In this document: positions 1 through 7,461 of the stretch, one piece after another
Position numbering within the stretch: position 1 is the first letter of the stretch
Layout: each line of letters starts with the position of its first letter
Assembly: GCA_009787675.1 (NCBI GenBank)
Contig: WQSU01000012.1
Location: 1-18,719, forward strand
Reading direction: 5' to 3'
From: Lentimicrobiaceae bacterium
GTDB lineage: Bacteria; Bacteroidota; Bacteroidia; Bacteroidales; WCHB1-69
DNA length: 18,719 nt
Notes under the pieces: generated by a model
The model's database searches: none
Told to the model about the DNA's origin: nothing
What the model saw: only the letters and a program-made list of their open reading frames with translations
Made by a program: the position numbers and the translations under genes

Positions 1-2
1 TG

Positions 3-323
3 GTGGCGCGGGATGGAATGAGGAGTTTACCCACTCAAATGCACCACTTTGCTACAATTAAAAATAGCAGGTTTACTCCAGAAATGAGGAGTATTGCAAA
101 TCAATTTGGGCTTGACCTCAATGGCGCATGGAATAAAGCGGCTATGCCTCATTTAGGCAGACATCCTAATAGTTATCACAAGTTTGTTCTTAAAAACATG
201 CAAGATGCTATGAAGGCGGCAGGTGGCAATCAAGTAGAATTTTTACAACTTTACAATAAGACTGTGATACAGCCAGTATTAGATAATCCATTATTACTTA
301 GAAAAGTAGGATGGCCATTCTAA
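3..323 (+). CDS. C-terminal AHH nuclease domain of a polymorphic toxin (5' end outside the window)
   Basis: The frame is open to the left edge, so this is the 3' end of a longer gene; the GTG at position 3 is probably not a real start. About 106 residues are visible. They carry the hallmarks of the AHH group of the HNH/EndoVII nuclease superfamily: MHHFATIKNSRFTP near residues 13-26, an Asn in WNK (about 44), and PHLGRHPNSYHKFV (49-62), which supply the His/Asn metal-binding and catalytic set. In this family such domains are DNase tips of secreted polymorphic toxins, often RHS or contact-dependent proteins, and act inside rival cells. The N-terminal delivery part cannot be seen. A small gene begins 55 bases downstream, the usual place for the cognate immunity gene. 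The family call is from motif recognition; target and delivery route are inferred. Confidence 0.8.
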   Translation: MARDGMRSLPTQMHHFATIKNSRFTPEMRSIANQFGLDLNGAWNKAAMPHLGRHPNSYHKFVLKNMQDAMKAAGGNQVEFLQLYNKTVIQPVLDNPLLLRKVGWPF

Positions 324-378
324 TTATACTAATTACATTATAAATTATTATTAAGCAAAATACGAAAAAAAAAACAAT

Positions 379-1089
379 ATGACTGAGAATTTATATAAAG
401 AATTTGACGAGATTTTTAATTTTCGGGAACAAATAACAGCTTGTATAGAAGAAAAGTATGAAGAATTGCTTGAAAATGTCAAAAGAAACACAAATGAGAC
501 AAAATACGGAACTGCGAATGCAAATATGTATCTTGGATTTTTTTGTCCAAGTCTTGTAATGGACAAAACGACAGACGGATTTACAAAAGGAAGATTGCTA
601 AAATCTATTCAAAAAAATAACAGCGGCAATTATGTTATTTATGATATTGATAACAAAGGGCGACTCTTACGAATGCAGGATATTAATTCGTATGGAACTA
701 TCGTTGAGAATTATGTAATTCGAGAAAGAAATACAGAATTTAGCGTCACATTTATTGACAAAAAACTAACGATCTTTTGCGGCCCATCTACACGGACAAT
801 ATATAAAAATGGAAAACTTGAACGCTTTGATATAATTGACAATTCATCTATATGGTCGGAAATATACACATATAATCCTAATGATAATCAAAATGTTGAA
901 TGTAGAAAGTATTATTATGTTCCTAATTTGAAAGGAAGTAAGAAATTTATTCCTATTGGAATAGAAGGAAGTCCTGCGCGACTATTTATTATGGATATAA
1001 AGCTAGACAATCAAGGGAAAGTAATAAAAATTGAACATAATGAATTAATTGATGGGAGAAAAGTATTAACATATATCTATGAAAAATAA
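379..1089 (+). CDS. Candidate immunity protein for the upstream AHH toxin (uncharacterised)
   Basis: A 236-residue protein with no signal peptide and no membrane segment, so probably cytoplasmic. The N-terminus (about 1-40) is acidic and looks helical. From about residue 85 onward it is rich in alternating hydrophobic and polar stretches with Tyr, Gly and Asp, as in short beta strands, for example YVIYDIDNKGRLLRM and YKNGKLERFDII. I do not recognise a named family. The immunity role rests on position: it directly follows the toxin tail on the same strand, has a similar low-GC composition, and is cytoplasmic, as expected for protection of the producer. The ATG at 379 follows a long A-run and has no clear Shine-Dalgarno site, which is normal for Bacteroidota. 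It could instead be an unrelated accessory protein. Confidence 0.6.
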   Translation: MTENLYKEFDEIFNFREQITACIEEKYEELLENVKRNTNETKYGTANANMYLGFFCPSLVMDKTTDGFTKGRLLKSIQKNNSGNYVIYDIDNKGRLLRMQDINSYGTIVENYVIRERNTEFSVTFIDKKLTIFCGPSTRTIYKNGKLERFDIIDNSSIWSEIYTYNPNDNQNVECRKYYYVPNLKGSKKFIPIGIEGSPARLFIMDIKLDNQGKVIKIEHNELIDGRKVLTYIYEK

Positions 1090-1182
1090 CAACGAATGAT
1101 AACAAAAATGTCGAAATTATTGTCGAGAGATTTTATGCAATTAACAATCAAAAAAAAGGTAGCGATAGAAAATCAAAAAAAG

Positions 1183-1437
1183 ATGAAACTATTTTTAAAA
1201 ATACTACTTTTCAGTTTCTCACTGTTTTTCACAGTAGGAGAAGCAAACTCTTCCACTATGGTAACCATTTCACAAGCAGCCACTGCATCTTCACTTTTTC
1301 AAGAAACACAGTTCACCCATTGTAAGAATGAATTTGGCTTATTAGACAGACAATTATCCAGTAGCCAAGTGGCACATTTAAAATCTTTGCATTCAGATAA
1401 AACGATGCCTATTCTACCATTCAAGAGATTGGAATAG
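1183..1437 (+). CDS. Small predicted secreted protein, unknown
   Basis: The open frame begins at 1096, but the ATG at 1183 is the better start because it places a signal peptide at the N-terminus: MKLFLKILLFSFSLFFTVG, a basic residue then a long hydrophobic core, with possible cleavage near GEANSS. The mature part would be about 60 residues with no recognisable motif and a single Cys in HCKNEF; there is no lipoprotein box. It lies between the candidate immunity gene and gyrB, in the same AT-rich patch. It could be a periplasmic accessory protein, a remnant, or a chance frame; I see no family similarity. Confidence 0.4.
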   Translation: MKLFLKILLFSFSLFFTVGEANSSTMVTISQAATASSLFQETQFTHCKNEFGLLDRQLSSSQVAHLKSLHSDKTMPILPFKRLE

Positions 1438-1558
1438 AAAATGGGAAAAAAATATTCTGTTCAGAAGCAAGGTGCATTACTTGATATATTGTAGCAATAA
1501 CAGTACAAGAAATAATCAATGTACCTGATAGCATTTTTCCCTGCTTCACTTTTTTTGC

Positions 1559-1566
1559 TATATTTG
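1559..1566 (+). promoter_or_regulatory. Bacteroidota -7 promoter box of the gyrB run
   Basis: TATATTTG matches the Bacteroidota sigma consensus TAnnTTTG, 34 bases before the gyrB ATG. No convincing TTTG box is seen at the expected -33 spacing. Confidence 0.55.
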
Positions 1567-1600
1567 CACACATTTTGAAAAAACAGATTATATATTGATT

Positions 1601-3580
1601 ATGAGCGATTTAGAAAACAAAGAACTACAACAATCTGCAGAATATACCGCTGAAAACATACAAGTGCTGGAGGGTTTGGAAGCCGTCCGCAAACGCCCCG
1701 CCATGTATATTGGGGATGTGGGCGAAAGAGGATTACACCATCTGGTATATGAAGTGGTGGACAACTCTATTGATGAAGCGCTTGCCGGACATTGTAACCA
1801 TATCGTAGTTACCATTCACAAAGACAACTCTATCTCCGTGCTGGACAACGGGCGCGGAATCCCTACCGATTATCACGAAAAAGAAAAACGCTCCGCATTG
1901 GAAGTGGTGCTCACCGTATTGCACGCCGGCGGAAAATTCAACAAAGATTCTTACAAGGTTTCCGGCGGTTTGCACGGCGTGGGCGTTTCCTGCGTTAACG
2001 CACTGTCGGTACATCTTAAAGCTGAAGTGTTCCGCAACGGCACTCACTATATGCAAGAGTTTGCATACGGAAAACCACTCTACTCGGTGAAAGAAGTGGG
2101 GCAAACCGACTACCGCGGAACGCTAATCTGGTTTAAACCCGACGATACCATTTTTATCACTACCGAATACAAATACAGCACGTTATCAACACGTTTAAAA
2201 GAACTGGCATTCTTAAATAGAGGCATTACACTCGAAATTATTGATGAACGCGAGGAGAAAGAAGACGGCACTTTTTTGAAAGATACTTACCACTCGGAAG
2301 AAGGGTTGAAAGATTTTATCAACTATTTGGACGGCGGACGCGAAAAAATTATGGAATACCCTATCTACATGGAAGGAGAGAAAGAAAACGTGCCGGTGGA
2401 AGTGGTGATGCAGTATAACACGTCGTTTACAGAAAATATTCACTCTTATGTGAATAATATCAACACGATAGAGGGTGGAACGCACCTTACGGGATTTCGT
2501 CGTGCCTTAACCAGAACGTTGAAAAAATATGCCGATGAAAGCAAGATGCTGGAAAAGTTAGAAAAACAGAAAATTGAGATTTCCGGCGACGACTTTCGCG
2601 AGGGCTTAACCGCCATTATCTCCGTAAAGGTGGCAGAACCGCAGTTTGAGGGACAAACAAAAACCAAATTGGGCAACAACGAGGTTTCCGGTATTGTGGA
2701 TCAAATGGTAGGTGAAATGTTGCGCAATTATTTGGAAGAGAATCCAAAAGATGCAAAAGAGATTGTGAATAAGGTGATTTTGGCAGCTACGGCGCGCCAC
2801 GCCGCCCGCAAAGCCCGCGAACTGGTGCAACGCAAAAGTGTATTCAGTGGTGGCGGCCTCCCCGGCAAACTCTGGGATTGTTCTTCCAAAAAATCGGAAG
2901 AATGTGAACTCTACTTGGTTGAGGGTGATTCCGCCGGCGGTACGGCAAAACAGGGACGCGACAGCAAGTTCCAAGCCATTCTTCCGTTGCGCGGAAAAAT
3001 CTTGAACGTGGAAAAAGCAATGCCCCACAAAATATTTGACAGCGAGGAAATTAAAAATATCTTCACCGCCTTGGGCGTTAGCATTGGTACGGAAGAAGAC
3101 AGTAAAGCTCTGAATTTGGAGAAATTACGATACGGCAAAGTGATCATCATGACCGATGCCGACGTGGACGGAAGCCACATTGCCACGCTGATCCTCACCT
3201 TTTTCTTCCGCCATCTGAAAGAGTTAATTGAGTATGGACACGTGTATATTGCCACTCCGCCACTCTATTTGATTAAAAAGGGAAAACAGGAACGCTATGT
3301 GTGGTCGGATAAAGAACGGGAAGCCGTAACCTCCGAGTTTACGAGCAACGGTACCAACTTGGGCGGCTTGCACGTGCAACGCTACAAAGGTTTGGGAGAA
3401 ATGAACGAAACACAGCTTTGGGATACAACCATGAACCCCGAAACCCGCACGTTGCGACAAGTAACCATTGAAAATTTAACGGAGGCAGACCGCGTATTTG
3501 CTATGTTGATGGGAGATGAGGTGCCCCCGCGCCGCGAATTTATTGAACAAAACGCCCATTACGCCAAAATAGACATCTAA
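1601..3580 (+). CDS. gyrB: DNA gyrase subunit B
   Basis: ATPase subunit of DNA gyrase, the type IIA topoisomerase that introduces negative supercoils with GyrA. At 659 residues it has the length usual for Bacteroidota GyrB, without the long insert of enterobacterial GyrB. GHKL ATPase motifs are present: EVVDNSIDEAL (about 51-61, catalytic Glu51 and Mg-binding Asn55), DNGRGIP (82-88) and SGGLHGVGVS (121-130). The QTK loop is at 352-354. The TOPRIM metal-binding residues are in EGDSAGG (441-447) and TDADVDGSH (518-526), and the C-terminal QRYKGLGEMN (593-602) is typical of GyrB and its paralogue ParE. An in-frame TTG at 1595 exists, but the ATG at 1601 is chosen. ftsE follows after 3 bases. ParE is the only serious alternative; overall similarity to Bacteroidota GyrB makes it less likely. 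Codon use is clearly more GC-rich than the patch upstream. Confidence 0.96.
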   Translation: MSDLENKELQQSAEYTAENIQVLEGLEAVRKRPAMYIGDVGERGLHHLVYEVVDNSIDEALAGHCNHIVVTIHKDNSISVLDNGRGIPTDYHEKEKRSALEVVLTVLHAGGKFNKDSYKVSGGLHGVGVSCVNALSVHLKAEVFRNGTHYMQEFAYGKPLYSVKEVGQTDYRGTLIWFKPDDTIFITTEYKYSTLSTRLKELAFLNRGITLEIIDEREEKEDGTFLKDTYHSEEGLKDFINYLDGGREKIMEYPIYMEGEKENVPVEVVMQYNTSFTENIHSYVNNINTIEGGTHLTGFRRALTRTLKKYADESKMLEKLEKQKIEISGDDFREGLTAIISVKVAEPQFEGQTKTKLGNNEVSGIVDQMVGEMLRNYLEENPKDAKEIVNKVILAATARHAARKARELVQRKSVFSGGGLPGKLWDCSSKKSEECELYLVEGDSAGGTAKQGRDSKFQAILPLRGKILNVEKAMPHKIFDSEEIKNIFTALGVSIGTEEDSKALNLEKLRYGKVIIMTDADVDGSHIATLILTFFFRHLKELIEYGHVYIATPPLYLIKKGKQERYVWSDKEREAVTSEFTSNGTNLGGLHVQRYKGLGEMNETQLWDTTMNPETRTLRQVTIENLTEADRVFAMLMGDEVPPRREFIEQNAHYAKIDI

Positions 3581-3583
3581 ACT

Positions 3584-4273
3584 ATGGAAGATTTCGCCGA
3601 TAGAGAAACCGTTATTGCATTGAAAAACATCGATGTATATCAAAAAAAATTAATGATTTTGCACGATGTATCCTTAACCATCCGGCAAGGAGAATTTGTG
3701 TATCTCATAGGCAAAACGGGCGCAGGAAAATCTTCTATCCTCAAGTTATTAATTGCTGATGAAAAAGCTAACGGCGAACATGCTGAAATTGTGGGCTTTG
3801 ATTTGAGGAAAATTAAAACAAAACAGATTCCCTATTTGCGTAGAAAAATAGGAATCATTTTTCAAGATTATCAACTTTTATCGGAAAAAACAGTTTTTGC
3901 CAATTTAGACAATGCCCTCAAAGCGATTGGCTGGAAAAAGAAAGATGAACGCTACGAGCGAATTGTGAAGACGTTGGATTTGGTTGGATTGGGCACCAAG
4001 CATTTTAAGTATCCGCACCAACTTTCGGGGGGCGAACAGCAACGGGTGTGCATTGCGCGCGCCTTGCTTAACGATCCGGAACTTTTGATTGCCGACGAAC
4101 CCACCGGAAACTTAGACCCCTTCACTTCCGAAGAGATTTTTCAAATATTTCATGATATCAACCAAAAAGGAACTACCGTCTTAATTGCTACCCACGACTT
4201 TATGATGATTGACAAATTCCCCTCCCGCTCTTTACTAATTGAAGACGGAAATATCTTAGATTCAGGATTATAA
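3584..4273 (+). CDS. ftsE: FtsE-like ABC transporter ATPase (cell division)
   Basis: A 229-residue single-domain ABC ATPase. It has Walker A GKTGAGKS (43-50), Q-loop Gln in IIFQDYQLL (about 94), signature LSGGEQQR (147-154), Walker B LLIADEP with TGNLD (167-178) and the switch His in ATHD (204). The sequence IIFQDYQLLSEKTVFANL resembles FtsE. In known systems FtsE pairs with the membrane protein FtsX and, by ATP hydrolysis, controls cell-wall hydrolases at the septum. No ftsX is adjacent; in Bacteroidota the two genes are often apart. It starts 3 bases after gyrB and ends 2 bases before the glycosyltransferase, so all three are probably co-transcribed. A LolD-type lipoprotein-export ATPase is the main alternative. 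Confidence 0.85.
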   Translation: MEDFADRETVIALKNIDVYQKKLMILHDVSLTIRQGEFVYLIGKTGAGKSSILKLLIADEKANGEHAEIVGFDLRKIKTKQIPYLRRKIGIIFQDYQLLSEKTVFANLDNALKAIGWKKKDERYERIVKTLDLVGLGTKHFKYPHQLSGGEQQRVCIARALLNDPELLIADEPTGNLDPFTSEEIFQIFHDINQKGTTVLIATHDFMMIDKFPSRSLLIEDGNILDSGL

Positions 4274-4275
4274 TT

Positions 4276-5172
4276 ATGATTTCAGTACTTATTCCCATAT
4301 ATAATTTTAATGTTGCCAAATTGGTGAAAGATTTGCACGCGCAACTCTCTTACGCCAATGTGGAGTTTGAAATTATTTTGGGCGATGACGCTTCAACAGA
4401 ACCGCACGCCAACGAAAAATTGGTGAGTTTGAATGGCGTTACCTATTTCTCATTACCGGAAAATATTGGCAGAGCCAAAATGCGCAATTTACTGGTAGAA
4501 AAAGCAAACTATCCTTTCCTGTTGTTTATGGATTGCGATGCGGCGGTATTATCTTCTTATTACATAAATAATTATGTTTTAGAAATATCCAGAAACTCAA
4601 AACCAATTTGCATCATTGGCGGGGTGGCGTACCGTACGCAGAAACCAAACCCAAAATATTATTTGCGTTGGTATTACGGCAAAAAAAGAGAAGCTACCGA
4701 TGCTGCTTCCCGCAACGACAAACCCTACAAATCGTTCACCTCTTTTAATGCAATCTTTTCAAAATCAATATTTGAACTTGTAAAGTTCGACGAATCATTT
4801 TCCACGTATGGCAATGAAGATACCTTCTTTGGCAACCAGCTAAAAAACGCAAAAATCCCTGTGATTCACATCAATAATCCGCTTTACCACGATGGTTTGG
4901 ACACCAACGAAGATTACCTGAAAAAAGTGGAAACCTCTATCGACAACCTCATCGCATTATTAAGAGCAAACAAAATCGACGCCGACTTTGTCAGCGAAAA
5001 CAGACTGCTGGCTACTTATTTTAAAATCAAAAAGTTAAAACTAATTCCTTTCTTCCGCTTGTTTTACAAACTATTTCTTTCTAACATAAAACAGAAAATT
5101 TTAAGAAATCCTTCTGTTTTTTGGTTGGATCTTTATAAGTTAGGGTATTTGGGGCAGAAGATGCTTTTTTAG
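4276..5172 (+). CDS. Family 2 glycosyltransferase
   Basis: A 298-residue GT-A fold glycosyltransferase of family GT2. The N-terminus MISVLIPIYN starts the nucleotide-sugar-binding fold, GDDAS (36-40) carries the UDP-contacting Asp, and NIGRAKMRN (63-71) and MDCDAA (85-90) give the metal-binding DxD. GNEDTFFG (179-186) holds the ED pair expected to include the catalytic base, followed by His205 in LYHDG. The C-terminal 60 residues are basic and hydrophobic (LKLIPFFRLFYKLF), which suggests peripheral attachment to the inner membrane. It lies 2 bases after ftsE, with rfbC downstream, consistent with a role in surface polysaccharide or cell-envelope glycan assembly. Donor and acceptor sugars cannot be read from the sequence. 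Confidence 0.85.
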   Translation: MISVLIPIYNFNVAKLVKDLHAQLSYANVEFEIILGDDASTEPHANEKLVSLNGVTYFSLPENIGRAKMRNLLVEKANYPFLLFMDCDAAVLSSYYINNYVLEISRNSKPICIIGGVAYRTQKPNPKYYLRWYYGKKREATDAASRNDKPYKSFTSFNAIFSKSIFELVKFDESFSTYGNEDTFFGNQLKNAKIPVIHINNPLYHDGLDTNEDYLKKVETSIDNLIALLRANKIDADFVSENRLLATYFKIKKLKLIPFFRLFYKLFLSNIKQKILRNPSVFWLDLYKLGYLGQKMLF

Positions 5173-5334
5173 TGCTCTTTGCATTTCACAATTTGTCTGA
5201 CACAATCCTATAAAATCTTTATTTTCGCAGTCGATATGCTTGAAGGGAACATAATGAATACCACAGTGACCTTTACTAAGAAGTGAGGAATACGAGGTGA
5301 AAAATGAGAAGTGGTTTATAATAAAAAATAAAAT
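5140..5334 (-). other. Stop-free Cys/His-rich antisense frame without a start codon (possible gene remnant)
   Basis: On the minus strand, 64 codons run without a stop from 5334 to the TAA at 5142-5140. The middle reads like a real protein: GHCGIHYVPFKHIDCENKDF followed by IGLCQTNCEMQRAL. Four Cys and several His are spaced as in a metal-binding fold. There is no ATG near the upstream end, only one internal Met, and the 3' part lies antisense to the end of the glycosyltransferase gene. It may be a decayed gene, a chance frame, or a gene with an unusual start. I do not recognise a family. Confidence 0.25.
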
Positions 5335-5397
5335 CTAATGATAGCAATGATAATAAACAGTAGAAAAATATGTTAAACCTTGAACTTAATACCATAA

Positions 5398-5943
5398 ATG
5401 AAAGCCACATCCCCTCTCCCCATCCCAGATTTAATACTTCTTTCACCCGGTGTTATTAATGATGCTCGCGGTTATTTCTTTGAAAGTTATAACCAACAAA
5501 CATTTAAAAACTTAGGCATTGAGGATGTTTTTGTGCAGGACAACCAATCCTGTTCTAAAAAGAATGTAATCAGAGGATTACATTTTCAAATACCACCTTT
5601 TACACAATCAAAATTAGTGCGTGTTCTTAAAGGGATGGCGTTGGATGTGGCAGTGGATTTAAGAAAAGAAAGTCCTACCTACGGAAAACATTGTTCAGTT
5701 TTGTTAAGTGAAGAAAATCGATTGCAATTCTACATTCCGGCAGGTTTTGCACATGGTTTCGCCGCATTGGAAGATGATACAATTTTTTCTTATAAATGTT
5801 CCGAGATTTACCATCCGGCTTCGGAAAGAACCATTTTGTTTAACGATAAAGATTTGAATATCCAATGGAATATTGAACATCCCATTGTGGCGCCCAAAGA
5901 TTTGCAAGGCATTTGTTTTAAAGATTTTATTTCTCCTTTTTAA
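5398..5943 (+). CDS. rfbC: dTDP-4-dehydrorhamnose 3,5-epimerase
   Basis: RmlC/RfbC converts dTDP-4-dehydro-6-deoxy-glucose to dTDP-4-dehydrorhamnose, the third step of dTDP-L-rhamnose synthesis for surface polysaccharides. The 181-residue cupin has the usual family length. It shows the catalytic His in RGLHFQ (His62), the substrate-binding Lys in KLVRVLKG (72), DVAVDLRK (83-90), PAGFAHGF (114-121) and Tyr132 in SYKCSE as the expected catalytic acid. The other rhamnose genes rfbA, rfbB and rfbD are not in the window. A 225-base gap separates it from the glycosyltransferase, while the phosphatase gene starts only 3 bases after its stop, so these two are probably co-transcribed. Confidence 0.93.
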   Translation: MKATSPLPIPDLILLSPGVINDARGYFFESYNQQTFKNLGIEDVFVQDNQSCSKKNVIRGLHFQIPPFTQSKLVRVLKGMALDVAVDLRKESPTYGKHCSVLLSEENRLQFYIPAGFAHGFAALEDDTIFSYKCSEIYHPASERTILFNDKDLNIQWNIEHPIVAPKDLQGICFKDFISPF

Positions 5944-5946
5944 ACT

Positions 5947-6591
5947 ATGGTAAAACTCATTATCTTCGATTTGGATGGCACTTTGTTAAATACTTTAGAC
6001 GATTTAGCCGATTGTACCAACTATGTTTTACAACAAAACGGCTACCCCACCCACGAGGTAGATGCCTATAAATATTTTGTAGGAAATGGCGTGGAAATGC
6101 TGCTGCGCCGCGCTTTACCCAAAGAGATAGCTGAAATAGCTTTTACTGAAATCTTTAAACAATTCATGATACATTACGAACTTCACAAAGCTGACAAAAC
6201 CACCCCATACCCTGGCATCGTTGAAATGCTGGAAATGATGCAAGAACAGGGAGTTTTGTTAGCGGTAGCCACAAACAAACCGCACGACTTGTTGCCCGAT
6301 TTGATGAAATATTATTTCCCCACCATTCAATGGGCTGCCGTTTTTGGGAACAGAAAAGATGTGCCCATAAAACCGCACCCGCAGATAGTATATGATATTT
6401 TAGAGAAAACCCAAATTGATAGGAATGATACATTATATATAGGAGATACCGCCGTGGATATGGAAACTGCGCTAAATGCCCATATTAAAAAAGTAGGCGT
6501 ACTTTGGGGTTTTCGCACAAAAGAGGAGTTGGAATGGGCGCAGGCAGACTATATTATTGCAGCGCCGCAACAACTAACATGTATTTTATAA
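5947..6591 (+). CDS. gph: HAD-family phosphatase, probable phosphoglycolate phosphatase
   Basis: A 214-residue haloacid dehalogenase phosphatase. Motif I FDLDGTLLNT (7-16) gives the nucleophile Asp8 and acid/base Asp10; motif II is the Thr of VATNKP (107-112); motif III is Lys142 in IKPHP; motif IV is IGDTAVDME (165-173) with metal-binding Asp167 and Asp171. The helical cap between motifs I and II (about 15-90) is the C1 type of Gph and PGMB. Phosphoglycolate phosphatase removes the 2-phosphoglycolate formed during DNA 3'-end repair, but relatives act on pyrophosphate or sugar phosphates, so the substrate is not certain. The gene is 3 bases after rfbC and probably shares its transcript. Confidence 0.8.
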   Translation: MVKLIIFDLDGTLLNTLDDLADCTNYVLQQNGYPTHEVDAYKYFVGNGVEMLLRRALPKEIAEIAFTEIFKQFMIHYELHKADKTTPYPGIVEMLEMMQEQGVLLAVATNKPHDLLPDLMKYYFPTIQWAAVFGNRKDVPIKPHPQIVYDILEKTQIDRNDTLYIGDTAVDMETALNAHIKKVGVLWGFRTKEELEWAQADYIIAAPQQLTCIL

Positions 6592-6604
6592 TAATATTTT
6601 TTCA

Positions 6605-6624
6605 CCCCCCTTTTTTGGGGGGGG
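6605..6624. terminator. C6-T6-G8 hairpin after gph (weak terminator candidate)
   Basis: Six C, six T and eight G in a row can form a 6-bp GC hairpin with a T6 loop, just after the gph stop codon. No T-run follows on the plus strand, so it is not a classic intrinsic terminator. On the minus strand a run of A, not T, follows. Confidence 0.35.
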
Positions 6625-6642
6625 ATCATATTATTAATTTTC

Positions 6643-6650
6643 TATTTTTG
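6643..6650 (+). promoter_or_regulatory. Bacteroidota -7 promoter box of the beta-barrel gene
   Basis: TATTTTTG fits TAnnTTTG, 27 bases before the ATG at 6678. The nearest upstream TTTG (6614-6617) is 25 bases away, longer than the usual 19-21, and the interval contains the G8 run. Confidence 0.5.
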
Positions 6651-6677
6651 TGCTCTTAATTTTTAAACATTTTTTTT

Positions 6678-7229
6678 ATGAAAAGATTATCAATTTTTGC
6701 TATTATTTTGATGGCAACTTGTACGGTTGCAATGGCACAGCCGAGAGCTATCGGAGGACGTATCGGTTGGGGTATTGGTCCTTCTTATCAACACCAAATC
6801 GGTGAAAAAAACATGATTCAAGCTGATTTAGATTTTCTTGGTTATGGCTGGTGGGGAGTGCAAGCTACTGCAACATTCAACTGGCTCATTCCACTTTTAT
6901 CTGTGGATGCCGGTGCATTAAATCTTTATCCCGGAGTTGGCATTGGAGGAGGTTATGAATGGTTGGGTAATAGAGTATATTTTTTGGAAAGCAATGCAAA
7001 AAACTGGGGAACCGGCTTTATAGGCGTTGCCGGAATGATTGGTATAGAATGGAGTTTTAAATTTCCTTTACAACTCTCTTTTGAATACCGTCCCCTAATC
7101 GGTCCTTGCTTTTATAATAAATACACCTCCTACTGGGATGGTACAGAAAGTGTTGGCGTAGATTTTTACTATCACGGCTTATACTCTGGCGCCATTGCTA
7201 TCGGTGTCAGATACAAATTTGGAAAATAA
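6678..7229 (+). CDS. Small outer-membrane beta-barrel protein
   Basis: A 183-residue exported protein. Residues 1-20 are a signal peptide (MKRLSIFAIILMATCTVAMA) with an AMA cleavage site before QPRAIG. The mature part is made of short alternating strands rich in Gly, Tyr and Trp (GGRIGWGIGPSYQHQIGE, GYGWWGVQATATFNW) and ends in GVRYKFGK, close to the aromatic C-terminal strand expected for insertion by the BAM complex. The RAIGGRIGWG opening and the LQLSFEYRPLIG strand resemble a family of small barrels common in Bacteroidales. No specific ligand or function is known to me. It is a single gene with its own promoter box and a strong terminator. Confidence 0.8.
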   Translation: MKRLSIFAIILMATCTVAMAQPRAIGGRIGWGIGPSYQHQIGEKNMIQADLDFLGYGWWGVQATATFNWLIPLLSVDAGALNLYPGVGIGGGYEWLGNRVYFLESNAKNWGTGFIGVAGMIGIEWSFKFPLQLSFEYRPLIGPCFYNKYTSYWDGTESVGVDFYYHGLYSGAIAIGVRYKFGK

Positions 7230-7250
7230 TTTTTCCAAAAAAATACTCTT

Positions 7251-7277
7251 AAGCCGCCTGTACAAGGCGGTTTTTTT
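7251..7277 (+). terminator. Intrinsic terminator of the beta-barrel gene
   Basis: The stem AAGCCGCCT / AGGCGGTTT (with one G-T pair) encloses the loop GTACA and is followed by a run of T to 7277. It lies 22 bases after the stop codon at 7229. Confidence 0.9.
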
Positions 7278-7428
7278 GTGCAAAAACGAAAAAATGTGCC
7301 TTCTGTTGTAGGATGAATATTTATCAAATGTTAACGAAAGTTAAAAAATATTAACCTATTAATCAGATGCTTAACAAAAACATGGATGCCTTTTATGCAT
7401 TTTGACGTTTTTTGTATAGAAATAGTGC

Positions 7429-7436
7429 TATTTTTG
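7429..7436 (+). promoter_or_regulatory. Bacteroidota -7 promoter box of the acpP-fabF-rnc run
   Basis: TATTTTTG fits TAnnTTTG and lies 25 bases before the acpP ATG. Possible TTTG boxes at 7411-7414 and 7401-7404 are 14 and 24 bases away, neither at the ideal spacing. Confidence 0.55.
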
Positions 7437-7461
7437 CCGCCTAATTTAAAAAAGTATTTTT

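Noticed and set aside
1441..1494. Short frame MGKKYSVQKQGALLDIL after the secreted orphan
   Set aside because: Only 17 codons, no family match and no sign of continuation in another frame.
1733..3460. Several long antisense frames within gyrB
   Set aside because: They are shadows of the GC-richer gyrB codons; gyrB is certain and none shows a motif.
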